IMG/VR virus record: IMGVR_UViG_3300031552_000004 | Location: 1 to 64,000 of that record | DNA length: 64,000 nt | Origin: a virus | Strand: one strand, 5' to 3' | Shown here: positions 26,821-35,861 of the stretch, one piece after another | How the letters are laid out: every line of letters begins with the position of its first letter | Position numbering within the stretch: the first letter of the stretch is position 1 | Position numbers and translations under genes: made by a program | Notes under the pieces: model-generated | What the model saw: only the letters and a program-made list of their open reading frames with translations | Database searches by the model: none | What the model was told of the DNA's origin: nothing

Positions 26821-27665
26821 TAGTAGATGCTCCAGTAGCGATTGATTGCCGTCTGCATCGCCAGGCGATCTGTATCCGAGAGCGCGGGATCGAAAATGAT
26901 ATGTGAGACAATCGGTCCCTTCCAATGCGCGTTGATCCCAGTCGGGAAACTGCCGATTACACAGCCGTTTGGGTTCTGCGCGCCAGCATTGCCGCTCGCC
27001 TTGCTAGCACCATTGATCCAAAGCTGCGAGCTGGCACCACTGAACAGCCCGGCCCAGATATTCCAGTTCGCGTCTGCATCGCCCGCGTCAATCGCCGCAC
27101 CCGCGTAAAAGCTCCAATTGTCCGGAGAGGCCGCTGCTGCCTTGTATAGTTGCAATCTATTTACCACATCGTCCGCCGTGCTCAGCACGATGGCAATATC
27201 ATTGTTGACGACGCTGGCATCCAATTGTGCTGCCGTGAAAATGCTGCACGGCTGCGACAGCGCCCCGCCGATCGTGAACGCGCCACCAAGAGAGTCATCG
27301 GTGCCATCGAATTGTGGCCCGGCGTGTCCGTTTTTGATACTCGCCACGTAGAGCGGCTGGCTGCCCGCCACAGCCATCGTCACGTCGTCGCCTGCCGGTG
27401 CCTGGTCGTAGACTGTGACAACATAGCTGGCCCCGCCTGCCCACGCTGCGATAGCTGCCACGTCCAGGTTGCCATCGCCATCGTAACCAAAGTCGGCCTC
27501 GGCGTTGTCGCTGGCACGGCGCAGCCGCACGAGCGCCCCGGTATAGCTACTCAGCACCCGCCTCGCCGGCTCGTAGGCGTGGACGATGGAAGCAGCGAAG
27601 GCGTCGTAGGCGGGTTGTTTTCCTTTGCCATCCATCAATCGCAGTCGCATTTGCAGTTTATCCAT
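26820..27665 (-). CDS. Adhesin with arabinofuranosidase-like and LamG-like parts
   Basis: 281 residues, starting MDKLQMRLRLMDG after a GAGGCGGCGGG ribosome site. Residues about 40-110 (TGALVRLRRASDNAEADFG and WAGGASYVVTVYDQ) match the start of alpha-L-arabinofuranosidase B-type catalytic folds, which are concanavalin-like. The rest is lectin-like (NWSFYAGAAIDAGDADANW, IVSHIIFDPALSD). No catalytic residues can be assigned. It likely binds, and may cut, host surface glycans. Confidence 0.65.
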   Translation of the reverse strand: MDKLQMRLRLMDGKGKQPAYDAFAASIVHAYEPARRVLSSYTGALVRLRRASDNAEADFGYDGDGNLDVAAIAAWAGGASYVVTVYDQAPAGDDVTMAVAGSQPLYVASIKNGHAGPQFDGTDDSLGGAFTIGGALSQPCSIFTAAQLDASVVNNDIAIVLSTADDVVNRLQLYKAAAASPDNWSFYAGAAIDAGDADANWNIWAGLFSGASSQLWINGASKASGNAGAQNPNGCVIGSFPTGINAHWKGPIVSHIIFDPALSDTDRLAMQTAINRYWSIY

Positions 27666-27703
27666 CCCGCCGCCTCTCAGATAACACAATCATCCTTCGC
27701 ACC

Positions 27704-28111
27704 TCAGAACGATGTCACGAACTGCGCATCAGACACGTAGGTTGCGCTACCGGCACCGATCTGACCCTGTAACTTTACGAACGGCGTCGTTCCCCACAGC
27801 GGCCAGTTGAGTGCGATATTCTGGTCTGCGTCCGTGCCAAGCTGGTAGATCAGATCATTCACGGCGATCGTGCCCGTCCCCGCCTCGTAGGATCCTATGC
27901 CGAACGCGGATCCAGCCGAATCGTACAATCCCAGCAACCGGAAACGGCAGGCCGTACCCGCATGGATCTGCACGCGCAGGAACGAGGTGATCATCGTCGC
28001 ACCGCCGACCTTGACCGCCGTCCCGATGTCGCGCCATGCCGTGCCCAGCGTCCGCGTCCCGATGTCTCGCGGCCCTTGCCAACGCCCGTTGAAGTCTAAC
28101 CGTCTCGTCAT
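27704..28111 (-). CDS. Structural protein of the adhesin block
   Basis: 135 residues, beta-rich (SFLRVQIHAGTACRFRLLGL and GAGSATYVSDAQFVTS). GGAGGATACC ribosome site. The pattern of a small jelly-roll-like virion protein; no specific family. It lies between two fibre genes. Confidence 0.55.
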   Translation of the reverse strand: MTRRLDFNGRWQGPRDIGTRTLGTAWRDIGTAVKVGGATMITSFLRVQIHAGTACRFRLLGLYDSAGSAFGIGSYEAGTGTIAVNDLIYQLGTDADQNIALNWPLWGTTPFVKLQGQIGAGSATYVSDAQFVTSF

Positions 28112-28120
28112 GGTATCCTC

Positions 28121-28432
28121 CTATTCTTCCCTGCCGGCCCAGGTCAGCGTCTTGCTGCACTTCCGACCCGCCGCCGTCGTGATCTGGCACGTGATGTTGT
28201 AGTTGACTCCGGCTTGTGCGACAGACACCCATGCTGTGACAACGGTGTTCGCCGGGTGTGACACGCCATCAATGGTCTTCGCCGCCGCGTTGACGGACGA
28301 TGAATCCACCGTGATCCCATCGTCCGCCGTGAGCGTGAACGAGCTGATCGTGTCGCCCGAAGGCAGCCAGTCCTTGAAGGCCCAGTTGTAATCCTTCAAG
28401 TCGTCTGGATCGATGTCAAATGAACGCGGCAT
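28121..28432 (-). CDS. Ig-like tail-fibre adaptor protein
   Basis: 103 residues. DPDDLKDYNWAFKDWLPSGD followed by a beta sandwich and YNITCQITTAAGRKCSKTLT is the familiar form of small phage proteins coding an Ig-like fibre adaptor domain (D-Y-x-x-D-W-x-x-W-L, GDTI, T-x-x-GR). GGAGGCGGCT ribosome site. Probably links fibre to virion. Confidence 0.6.
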   Translation of the reverse strand: MPRSFDIDPDDLKDYNWAFKDWLPSGDTISSFTLTADDGITVDSSSVNAAAKTIDGVSHPANTVVTAWVSVAQAGVNYNITCQITTAAGRKCSKTLTWAGREE

Positions 28433-28442
28433 AGCCGCCTCC

Positions 28443-29198
28443 TTACGCGGTCCCAGCCGAGAGCGTGAGCGTTACCGTGAGCGAGTCACCATCAGCCAGC
28501 GAGCGATCTCCGCCGGTGAACGCAGCCACACCGTACATCGTCCCGTTCGTGCTGCCGCCCTTGGCCGTCCCGCCGTCGCCGCTGATCAGGAACGCTCCGC
28601 CGACGGTGACAGCAGTAGAAATGCTGAACGTCCCCTTACTGGCAGTGTTGCTCACGCTCTGGCTCGACACAGCCCCGAGCGTCAACGTCTGCCGGTACGT
28701 TTCGCTGTACCCGGTGACTTCCGTCCAGCCACCGTGCGATGCAATGGTGTCCGCAGCCGCACCCGTTGGCGTTCCATCCGTCAGGCCGATGTACCACGCA
28801 GCGGTGTAGGACGAACCGAGAAAGTGGACGTTGAGCGAATGATCCAGCCCCTCGTTCACGACGATGTTGTGGCACACATCCATCCACATCGGCTGCGGGC
28901 GAAGTCGCTCCACCATCTCGCGACCCAGCGTCTTGCCGATTTCATGCAATGGCACGCACGCTACGCCGTCACGCTGCACGGTACGCAGTCTCAGCGCCTT
29001 GTCCCCCGCCGCTTCCACGACCTGGGCCAGTGGGACGGGACTATACGCCCATATTGCGTATTCCGTTGCACGCCGTTCCCGCATGCTTGCGCGTGGCCTA
29101 CTCACCACGCCGGCCTGGGTGCCCATTCCTTCCGTCCGATGCTCGGTAATGGGCTTCGCCATCCTTCTCAATGCTGCCAGAAATTCGCTTGCCTTCAC
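28443..29198 (-). CDS. Virion protein with C-terminal beta domain
   Basis: 251 residues from a GTG start with a perfect AGGAGGATCACC site; longer ATG starts lack one. N-terminal part basic and helical (KASEFLAALRRMAKP). From about 105 onward a domain common in phage fibre genes appears: NIVVNEGLDHSLNVHFLG, AAWYIGLTDGTPTGAAAD, SETYRQTLTL. The C-terminus (SLADGDSLTVTLTLSAGT) is typical. Likely tail-fibre-associated. Confidence 0.62.
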   Translation of the reverse strand: MKASEFLAALRRMAKPITEHRTEGMGTQAGVVSRPRASMRERRATEYAIWAYSPVPLAQVVEAAGDKALRLRTVQRDGVACVPLHEIGKTLGREMVERLRPQPMWMDVCHNIVVNEGLDHSLNVHFLGSSYTAAWYIGLTDGTPTGAAADTIASHGGWTEVTGYSETYRQTLTLGAVSSQSVSNTASKGTFSISTAVTVGGAFLISGDGGTAKGGSTNGTMYGVAAFTGGDRSLADGDSLTVTLTLSAGTA

Positions 29199-29208
29199 GG
29201 TGATCCTC

Positions 29209-30996
29209 CTATGATTCATGTGTCCGAATCTCCGCCGGGACAACATACGTTCTGCTTTCCGACGGCGCCTCGTACGTTCGATCTTCCGCCGGCACGAGAT
29301 AGGTTCGCGCCGCCGTCGTGACAATGACGCCCAAAGTGGATGAAAGCGTTATCGCTTCCACTACATCCAGTGACAGCCCCGCTTCCGCAATGGCCGCCGC
29401 TACGAGCGCGATCGCACGTTCTTCCGTGAGGGCAAGCGTTCCCTCTGCTGTTGCTATTCCACCTGCCGCGACGTCGCGGCTTTCCTCCAATGCGAAAATG
29501 ACGTTGATCGCTCGCTGCGAACTTGACGCCAGCGATTGCGCGATGCCCAGGGCCAGCGATACGTCGAACTCCTGCCCCGTCGAAGCGTCGATCGCGCGTA
29601 CCAGATCCAACACAATCGCCGCATCCGACACGGCGACGGCAGACGCTTCGATGCCTTCCGCTCGTAACAGCGACACAGCCGCTGATACGTCCGCTTGGCC
29701 CGCCACGGCGAACCCCAGCGACCGTGCCAATGTCAGCGATACTTCGATCAGCCCCGTCAGCGAGCTTGCCGTGAATGAATGCGTTCGCGCCAGGGACAGA
29801 ATGGCCTGCCCTGCTGCCGTAGCTAACGCAGATAGCCCTTCCGTTTCCAGCATCGATAGCAGGGCCACGGCTTGTGCTTGCACCGTCGCGTCCACAGACT
29901 CCGAGCGTGCCAACGACAGAGCCACGTCGATGACTGCCAGTAACGAGCTGATCGTGATGCCGTGCGTCTGTTGCAATGCGATCTGTGCGTCCGCTACCGC
30001 CAAGGCTACAAATGCGGCTTCCTCCACCCTCGATAGATCGATGGTGGCCGCCGACAGCGCCTGCATCACAGCTTGCAAAGCAGCGGTCCTACCCAGCGAC
30101 AGGCCAAGTGCAATCTCCAGCGCAGCAGTAGCAGACAATCCGCCAATTCGTAACAACGTTTCCTGTGCGTCCGCTAGGGCTTGTATCACCGGCGTGAGCA
30201 TCTCATTTTGCTCTAAGGATGCCGCCGTCACAGCCGATGCTGTCCCAACGGACTGCAAATTCCTGCCTTCTGCGAGCGTCAACGCCTCGTCATAGGTCGC
30301 CCCGCCCGCCGCCGTGCCCAGTCCCACATGCACCGGCGCAACCCCAAACACCTTGCCCGGTTGGTCCGTCCAGGTTGGGGCGTTCACCGGCGTCATGTCG
30401 TAGCCGCCCACGATGTCCTGGTCGGTGCGAACTAGCGTCCAGTAGTCGACGAGCGATTGCGGGCGAATCATTCGCGGATCCGCACCGGCGGCCAGGGCGG
30501 CTATTTCTACGGCATTAAGCTCGACGTTCCACAAGCCAAAGTGAGAAACTGCACCATCTAGCGTATCTCGCGGCGCACCATTTCGCACACGGCCTGAAAT
30601 GGAAACTGTATCAATGCCGCTTGGTTGAACGTTGGTTGTTTCTTCGATGCTTGGACTGCCCTGATAGTAGCAGTAGCGAGATGAACTGGACGCCTCTACA
30701 TACGCGACATGGAACGGCTGTCCAGTGGGCCATTCCACGGCAACCTGTGCATACGCCTGCGCTGCGGGGTCAAACGCCAATGCGCGAACAGCCGACGCAA
30801 CGCCCCCACCAGCATATAATCCCAGAATGTAGAAGTTGTTCGTCGTGCTGGCGTCGCTGAGTGCCAGCACGTTCATCGTGTTGGCAGCAATGGACGTTGG
30901 ATTCACCCAGCACGCCATCGTGAACGGCGGCCCAGTTACTACCGTACTCGTAACGTATATTTGCTGGGTTGATGCCTGAACGAACAGTCGCGCCAC
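29209..30996 (-). CDS. LamG-like fibre protein with about 16 copies of a 20-residue repeat
   Basis: 595 residues. Residues 1-170 are concanavalin/LamG-like (MACWVNPTSIAANTM, RVRNGAPRDTLDGAVSHFGL). From about 240 to 570 an Ala/Leu-rich repeat of 20-21 residues recurs (VSLTLARSLGF, AILSLARTHSF, VALSLARSESV). The C-terminus has three short copies around RTYLVPAED, RTYEAPSES, RTYVVPAE, a motif frequent at the end of phage fibre-region proteins. A long fibre shaft with lectin head is the simplest reading. Confidence 0.65.
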   Translation of the reverse strand: MARLFVQASTQQIYVTSTVVTGPPFTMACWVNPTSIAANTMNVLALSDASTTNNFYILGLYAGGGVASAVRALAFDPAAQAYAQVAVEWPTGQPFHVAYVEASSSSRYCYYQGSPSIEETTNVQPSGIDTVSISGRVRNGAPRDTLDGAVSHFGLWNVELNAVEIAALAAGADPRMIRPQSLVDYWTLVRTDQDIVGGYDMTPVNAPTWTDQPGKVFGVAPVHVGLGTAAGGATYDEALTLAEGRNLQSVGTASAVTAASLEQNEMLTPVIQALADAQETLLRIGGLSATAALEIALGLSLGRTAALQAVMQALSAATIDLSRVEEAAFVALAVADAQIALQQTHGITISSLLAVIDVALSLARSESVDATVQAQAVALLSMLETEGLSALATAAGQAILSLARTHSFTASSLTGLIEVSLTLARSLGFAVAGQADVSAAVSLLRAEGIEASAVAVSDAAIVLDLVRAIDASTGQEFDVSLALGIAQSLASSSQRAINVIFALEESRDVAAGGIATAEGTLALTEERAIALVAAAIAEAGLSLDVVEAITLSSTLGVIVTTAARTYLVPAEDRTYEAPSESRTYVVPAEIRTHES

Positions 30997-31006
30997 GCGC
31001 TATCTC

Positions 31007-31501
31007 CTACGACTCGCGTATCTCGATAGGCCCAAACTCGGCATCACCTGTTGCGTCATCGTCGCCGTGGCTGACATTGCGTTCGATGTATAGCCGGAAG
31101 CGGTCGCCTGCGCCGACGTTATCCATCTGTGCACCATCAGTAAACGACACGGTGACGACCGTCTCCACGCCGAGCGTGGTACTAGGATTGCCGGTGGCCT
31201 CCTGTGCAGATGCAAAACTGTCGCTATCGAGATCCTGTGCGCTGTCATCCTCAAGCGCCACTGCAACACGCACACCATGCGCATCATTGTTGTCGGCGCT
31301 CATGCTGAAATGCACCAGCACATCTATGCCGCCGCCGTCGTAGTGCTGTGGCATAATCCCTGACACCACACGCCGTTCTGCTGTCGCCGCATCTGCGTCG
31401 TACACCGGATGCTGATTGCGCGTGTCATACGTCATTGGGTTGGAGGCTGGCGGTTCATTCGCTTGACCAGCCCATTCGAGCAGCGTATTTCCGCTTGCCA
31501 T
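31007..31501 (-). CDS. Virion protein, head-fibre region
   Basis: 164 residues, beta-rich. GIDVLVHFSMSADNNDAHGV then VTVSFTDGAQMDNVGAGDRF and FRLYIERNV form the jelly-roll pattern of a family common in phage structural regions. Starts with an ATG overlapping the upstream stop. Likely a capsid or fibre-base surface protein. Confidence 0.6.
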   Translation of the reverse strand: MASGNTLLEWAGQANEPPASNPMTYDTRNQHPVYDADAATAERRVVSGIMPQHYDGGGIDVLVHFSMSADNNDAHGVRVAVALEDDSAQDLDSDSFASAQEATGNPSTTLGVETVVTVSFTDGAQMDNVGAGDRFRLYIERNVSHGDDDATGDAEFGPIEIRES

Positions 31502-31812
31502 CAGTCCACCTCCTGGCCCAAGACTCTGACCAGCAGCGACTTCAGCCCCGGCGTATACCGCATTATCAGCACGCAGATCAGGAGCAGCGCCTTGATATTT
31601 GCAGGAGCCTGCGTTCTAACTGGCTCAGGCAATGCGCTCACATAACTGGGTGCAGCGGCCTCTGCCCAGTTGTCTGCCGCGACTATAGCCTGATACCACT
31701 CTGTCTTGCTTGGTTGAAGGTAGCTCGGCTTTTCGTCACGATATTGCTTGCTCAACCAGCGCATCAATCCGCGCCAGATGCGCTGCCTATCCGTTGCGTC
31801 CAATACTGCCAT
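31501..31812 (-). CDS. Small structural-region protein
   Basis: 103 residues starting MAVLDATDRQRIWRGLMRWL after AGGAGGACAACA; the longer start is rejected. The first half (RIWRGLMRWLSKQ and NWAEAAAPSYVSALP) is helical and resembles small phage proteins before fibre genes. C-terminal hydrophobic helix. Function unknown. Confidence 0.58.
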   Translation of the reverse strand: MAVLDATDRQRIWRGLMRWLSKQYRDEKPSYLQPSKTEWYQAIVAADNWAEAAAPSYVSALPEPVRTQAPANIKALLLICVLIMRYTPGLKSLLVRVLGQEVD

Positions 31813-31862
31813 TGTTGTCCTCCTATTGTCTCCTTCTGCCCCCTCACCGTGGGGGCGGTTCA

Positions 31863-32279
31863 TCAATCCGCCGGTTGTGGCGGATACGACGTGCTCGTCG
31901 GGTATGGTGTTGGCGACGGGATTAATGTATTGGTCGGTACTGCCGTGAGTGTTGGTAACGCCGTCGGTGGGATGTCCGGCTCACACGTCTCTGTCGGTCT
32001 GCACGTTGGGACTGGCATCGGTGTGTAGGTCGGCTGTATCGCGTATGGTTCCTCCGGCACGTACTGCGTCGCCGTGGGATATGGCTCTTGCGGTGGATAC
32101 TGAATGGGCGAGCAGTCGGGACTATGTGGGCACACGTCGTACCAATGCGCCGGCGTGTTCACCGGGCTCTGCGCGAACGTGACGAAATCGGGACGCAGCA
32201 GCAATCCACCCGACAGGCCCAGCATCGCCAGGCCGGTCAACACCAGCAGCCACAGCAGTTGCACATATTCTCGTTTCAC
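31863..32279 (-). CDS. Membrane-anchored Pro/Thr-rich protein
   Basis: 138 residues: an N-terminal membrane helix (LLWLLVLTGLAMLGLSG), then an extended Pro/Thr/Tyr-rich tail (PPQEPYPTATQ, PTALPTLTAVPTNTL). Such TPT/PTP tails are common in secreted Chloroflexota proteins. No catalytic domain. Possible roles: host-envelope protein or lysis accessory. Ends close to the next gene. Confidence 0.55.
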   Translation of the reverse strand: MKREYVQLLWLLVLTGLAMLGLSGGLLLRPDFVTFAQSPVNTPAHWYDVCPHSPDCSPIQYPPQEPYPTATQYVPEEPYAIQPTYTPMPVPTCRPTETCEPDIPPTALPTLTAVPTNTLIPSPTPYPTSTSYPPQPAD

Positions 32280-32280
32280 G

Positions 32281-32526
32281 TCATCCTCCCGTCAGTTCAG
32301 GCTCGCCCATCTCCCGCCACCACCGCCGGATCTGTGCCGTGCGCGGTGGTCGCCCAAGATCGCCATAGCCGTCCTCCCGTTCCAGATCGTCCACCAGCGA
32401 CAGGAGCATCGCCCTGCGGCGCTCGTTGCTCGCCTCCTGGCACGTTCGGAGCTCCACCAGCAGCCCATAGATGCTGGCCGTGCCCGGCGCACCTCCATTG
32501 TTTTGCAGCGTTAGTTCCGCAACCAT
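32281..32526 (-). CDS. Small hypothetical protein
   Basis: 81 residues starting MVAELTLQNNGG; this ATG, not the one two codons upstream, has the correct spacing to AGGAGG. Helical middle (RRRAMLLSLVDDLERED). Function unknown; directly follows the head morphogenesis gene. Confidence 0.5.
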   Translation of the reverse strand: MVAELTLQNNGGAPGTASIYGLLVELRTCQEASNERRRAMLLSLVDDLEREDGYGDLGRPPRTAQIRRWWREMGEPELTGG

Positions 32527-32528
32527 CG

Positions 32529-33116
32529 TCATCCTCCTACCAAATGGGGCAAAGGTCCCTTGCTCATAGGTTCATTTGTAGGCACAAAAGTACAGAGACA
32601 GTTAAACCCCTTGCATTCCAAATCCAGGCTCTGTGGGCGAATCCCGGCGGCTTCCCACTGCGAAGCTCTTTTGACTTTTCCGTCCATATGAATGCAATCT
32701 TGGCAAGAATCCGATGTTGGCCCTCGCACCCATTTCAGCTTCTTGTCCTCGCCAACTATCGTCTTTGCCCGGTTCGCCACGTCCCGGTAGCGATTGGCCC
32801 ACAACTCCGCCCGGTTCATCAGAGTACCTAACTTGCCGCCGTTCTCCTTGCTGCCCGCCTCGACCGCCGTGAGTAGTCCGTCAATATAGCCCATTTCGGA
32901 CATGATCGCACGCTCGATCTCCATGCGCTCCGTCGGCGATAGTTCAGATGGTTGGATGCCCATCTCAGCCGCACCCTCATAGAACGCCTTCGGAATGCCC
33001 ATGCGAATCGTCGACTCCAGAGCATCCCAGCTTTGATAGTAGTCCAAAACTCCCGACCACAGCCCACGTACCACAGCATTGATCCCGCGGCGATAGGCAT
33101 CGAAATCATCAGCCAT
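32529..33116 (-). CDS. Head morphogenesis protein (SPP1 gp7 / Mu F-like)
   Basis: 195 residues. Long helical N-terminus, then SDSCQDCIHMDGKVKRASQW and ECKGFNCLCTFV, the Cys-rich C-terminal motif of SPP1 gp7/Mu gpF-type minor head proteins (C-x2-C...C-x-C). Starts within the portal gene end, as usual. It is a minor capsid protein acting with the portal. Confidence 0.75.
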   Translation of the reverse strand: MADDFDAYRRGINAVVRGLWSGVLDYYQSWDALESTIRMGIPKAFYEGAAEMGIQPSELSPTERMEIERAIMSEMGYIDGLLTAVEAGSKENGGKLGTLMNRAELWANRYRDVANRAKTIVGEDKKLKWVRGPTSDSCQDCIHMDGKVKRASQWEAAGIRPQSLDLECKGFNCLCTFVPTNEPMSKGPLPHLVGG

Positions 33117-34572
33117 GCCCGTTCCCTCGCAAGTCTTCGAACGTCATCATCGCGAAGGCGAATGCCTTGTCAGGATCCACCGAGCCGGAGCGAACGTTGT
33201 TCATCACCACGTCCACCGCATCTAGCGCGGGTTCCTGGCCCGGCGGGAGCAGCTTGGGCGGTTCTGGCGCCGGCTCATCTTCCGGGCGCTCCTTCGGCTG
33301 GCCCAGCATCTGCCGCGTCTCGCCGTCTGTCAGCGGGTATGCACTCACCGCAGCGACGCGCGCGACGGCGTTGGCCCTGGTTTCCTGGATCGTGGCTTCC
33401 TCCTCCGCCGTCTGCTGCGCGAGCGGCGGCCATTCCCATTCGCCATCATCGTTCTGCGTCCCGATGTCGTAGCTTTCCACTTCCGGCAGGATACCCAGGC
33501 CGATCAGCATGTCCACGAACGGACGGAAGATTTCGGGTTCGGCATACGTCTTTTGCCGCGTGGCGATCTCGCCGGCCCACTGCCTCATGTCCTCTTTCGC
33601 CGCGGCAAGCTCCCCCTGTGCCGAACCAATCAGCACCCGCTGCGGGATGCCCGATGCTGCGGCGATCAGCGAAAGCGTGATGTCAAACATCGGCGATACG
33701 TCCACTACTTCGGAATCTGCCACCGTGTCCACGTCTACGCCTTCCATCTGGAACACGCGCATGATGTCGTGCATGTAGTGCTCGATCTCCGCCTCCAGAT
33801 CCGTCGCGGAGATGTTGTCCATCGTATACCCTTCCGCCGGGTGGATGTGCAGGCCGTGCCGCATGTTGAGCCAAGCCGCCTCCGAGCCGCCGCCGACCTG
33901 CTTGATCAGATCGTCCAGGCGGTTGAATACGCGCTTCAGCCGCGGCGTGCCATATACTTCACTCGATAGCTTGCCTTCCGCCAGGTGCAGGATGCGGGTG
34001 AAATGGACTAGCGTCTTGTCCGTCCCTTCACCCAGCTCGACCTCGTACAACAATGGTAGACCGTAACGCGGGGACTTGGCATCTTCCTCGAACGTCTTGA
34101 TCGCGACGCGCTTCTCTGAGAATGGGCGAAGGTATAGCAGCCCATCGGCATTGGCAAGCTTCCTGGCCGGCTTTTCCAGGTCGCCGCCATCGCGCAGTCC
34201 AAGCAAAAGGATGCCGAACCGCCCCACACCAGACAGCCGATCCGCCCGCGTCAGGTAGCCCCACAGCCTCTTGGCCCGCACGAGTTCTTGCCACGCCTGT
34301 GCAAAGGGCGTTTCATCGTTGCCATCCTCGCTCACCATCGGCGGGTTGCGCCACGTGTCGATCGCAGGAAGATCCACCACGCGGCTTGCGATGTCCTGCC
34401 GGTCGTACCGCTGCCAATAATCCTCTATGGTGATTTCTTGCGGGTACCCGAGGATAGAATAGTATTTTCTGCTGCCCGCATAGGCCGTCTGCTGCCCCAT
34501 CATCATTGCCAGCGCGTAGCGCGACGCGAATGCCGCCACCTGTCGCGCGGTGAAAATCCGTTGCTCGCTCAT
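33109..34572 (-). CDS. Portal protein (DUF1073-like)
   Basis: 487 residues. IEDYWQRYDRQDIASRVVDL, WGYLTRADRLSGVGRFGILL and GSEAAWLNMRHGLHIHPAEG, then RVLIGSAQGELAAAKEDMRQ, are the markers of the DUF1073-type portal family. C-terminal Pro-rich tail. Located between terminase and minor head protein. Forms the dodecameric ring through which DNA is packaged. Confidence 0.88.
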   Translation of the reverse strand: MSEQRIFTARQVAAFASRYALAMMMGQQTAYAGSRKYYSILGYPQEITIEDYWQRYDRQDIASRVVDLPAIDTWRNPPMVSEDGNDETPFAQAWQELVRAKRLWGYLTRADRLSGVGRFGILLLGLRDGGDLEKPARKLANADGLLYLRPFSEKRVAIKTFEEDAKSPRYGLPLLYEVELGEGTDKTLVHFTRILHLAEGKLSSEVYGTPRLKRVFNRLDDLIKQVGGGSEAAWLNMRHGLHIHPAEGYTMDNISATDLEAEIEHYMHDIMRVFQMEGVDVDTVADSEVVDVSPMFDITLSLIAAASGIPQRVLIGSAQGELAAAKEDMRQWAGEIATRQKTYAEPEIFRPFVDMLIGLGILPEVESYDIGTQNDDGEWEWPPLAQQTAEEEATIQETRANAVARVAAVSAYPLTDGETRQMLGQPKERPEDEPAPEPPKLLPPGQEPALDAVDVVMNNVRSGSVDPDKAFAFAMMTFEDLRGNGHG

Positions 34573-35861
34573 CGCCTCATGCTCCTGATCGGACGCTTTG
34601 GTTGCTCACCCAGCCCATCCACGTATGCCACCGCATAGCGCATCATGTCACAGCCGTGGTCGTCTTCCTTGACGGGTTCCTCTTTCGTCTTGTCTGCCCA
34701 GACGTAGGACGGGATCTCATCTTCGACACACGTCGGTTTCTTTTCCAGCGCAAGTTCCTCGTCCCGTTCGCGTAGGCTATCACGCACGAAAAACAGCCCT
34801 CGCTCCGCCAGTCGTTTCTTGACGGCATTGATGCCCGGTACGACACTGTTGAATCCACCGATCGCGTTCAGCCCCGCCGCCTTGAACTTGTCAATGTAGG
34901 CCGGCTCGGATGGATCGCACACAACGGCTTCGATGCCATGTCCGTATTTCTCTTGCACTTCGTGCTGCAGGCCCAGCGCCTTCTCCAGCCACCAGTCGTC
35001 GCGCTTCTCCGTCCGGTAATACTGCGCCACGAGGTACATGTCATCGTCGCCCGTCAGGCCCCACAGGCCCAGCGCACCGGGGTTGCGATAGCCCCAGTCC
35101 TGCCCGGCCACGAATCGCCGGAAGTGTGGCAGTTTGTCGTCGTAGATGCGATGGATGCCCTCGCTGTATTCGTCGTAAATGGCACCCTCTGGCTGCGCGG
35201 GTTGGCCCTTGAACAACCGCTTGTGCCGCACGCCGGTGAGCCGGCTCAGTACACCCAACGTCCGCTCGCCCTGCGGCAAAAGCTCGCCCGTTGCCGGATC
35301 GTACAGCGTTGGGTTGTCCTTGTGCCACGAATAGAAGCGGCGGATCGATTCGCGCGTGTACATCCAGTGCGATGGATAGGATGGGTTCGGATCCCCAATG
35401 GTCTGCGGATGTGGGACGTGGCCGGCCCTGCCCGTCGTGCGCGTGGTGAGCGTTTCCCATTCGTCCAGTGTCAGTTCTTCCGGCTGGTTGACATAGATGA
35501 TGTCGTGTCCTGCCGACAGGATGCGTGTGGACTTGTCCATCCCCGCCACCCAAATGCGGCTGCCATTGGGGTAGTCGAACCATTGCGGCTTCTCTCCGCC
35601 ATAGGCTGACACCAGCGGATTGTCGCCCAGGATCTTCTCGCGAAATGTGACGAGCACAGTAGAGTAAGCCGAAGTCAACGTCTTGCGTAGAATGATGAGC
35701 GATGCATGTGCATGCTTGAACGCCACGCGATGCAACTTCCACAGCAGCGCGATCGTCTTGCCGGTTTCTGCCGGTCCAATCAGCAAAACCTCGGGCTCGG
35801 GACATTCTATCGCTTCCCTGTTGGCGCCGTAGAAACTGTACGCGATGTCATAGGTTGTCAT
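34569..35861 (-). CDS. terL: Terminase large subunit
   Basis: 430 residues. ATPase: Walker A LLIGPAETGKT (residues 27-37) and Walker B DIIYVNQPEEL with the catalytic Glu. Nuclease: AGQDWGYRNPGALGL, VVCDPSEPAYIDKF and the final DDHGCDMMRYA, which supply the metal-binding acids. It cuts and pumps DNA into the prohead. Overlaps the small subunit and the portal genes, so is translated with them. Confidence 0.93.
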   Translation of the reverse strand: MTTYDIAYSFYGANREAIECPEPEVLLIGPAETGKTIALLWKLHRVAFKHAHASLIILRKTLTSAYSTVLVTFREKILGDNPLVSAYGGEKPQWFDYPNGSRIWVAGMDKSTRILSAGHDIIYVNQPEELTLDEWETLTTRTTGRAGHVPHPQTIGDPNPSYPSHWMYTRESIRRFYSWHKDNPTLYDPATGELLPQGERTLGVLSRLTGVRHKRLFKGQPAQPEGAIYDEYSEGIHRIYDDKLPHFRRFVAGQDWGYRNPGALGLWGLTGDDDMYLVAQYYRTEKRDDWWLEKALGLQHEVQEKYGHGIEAVVCDPSEPAYIDKFKAAGLNAIGGFNSVVPGINAVKKRLAERGLFFVRDSLRERDEELALEKKPTCVEDEIPSYVWADKTKEEPVKEDDHGCDMMRYAVAYVDGLGEQPKRPIRSMRR

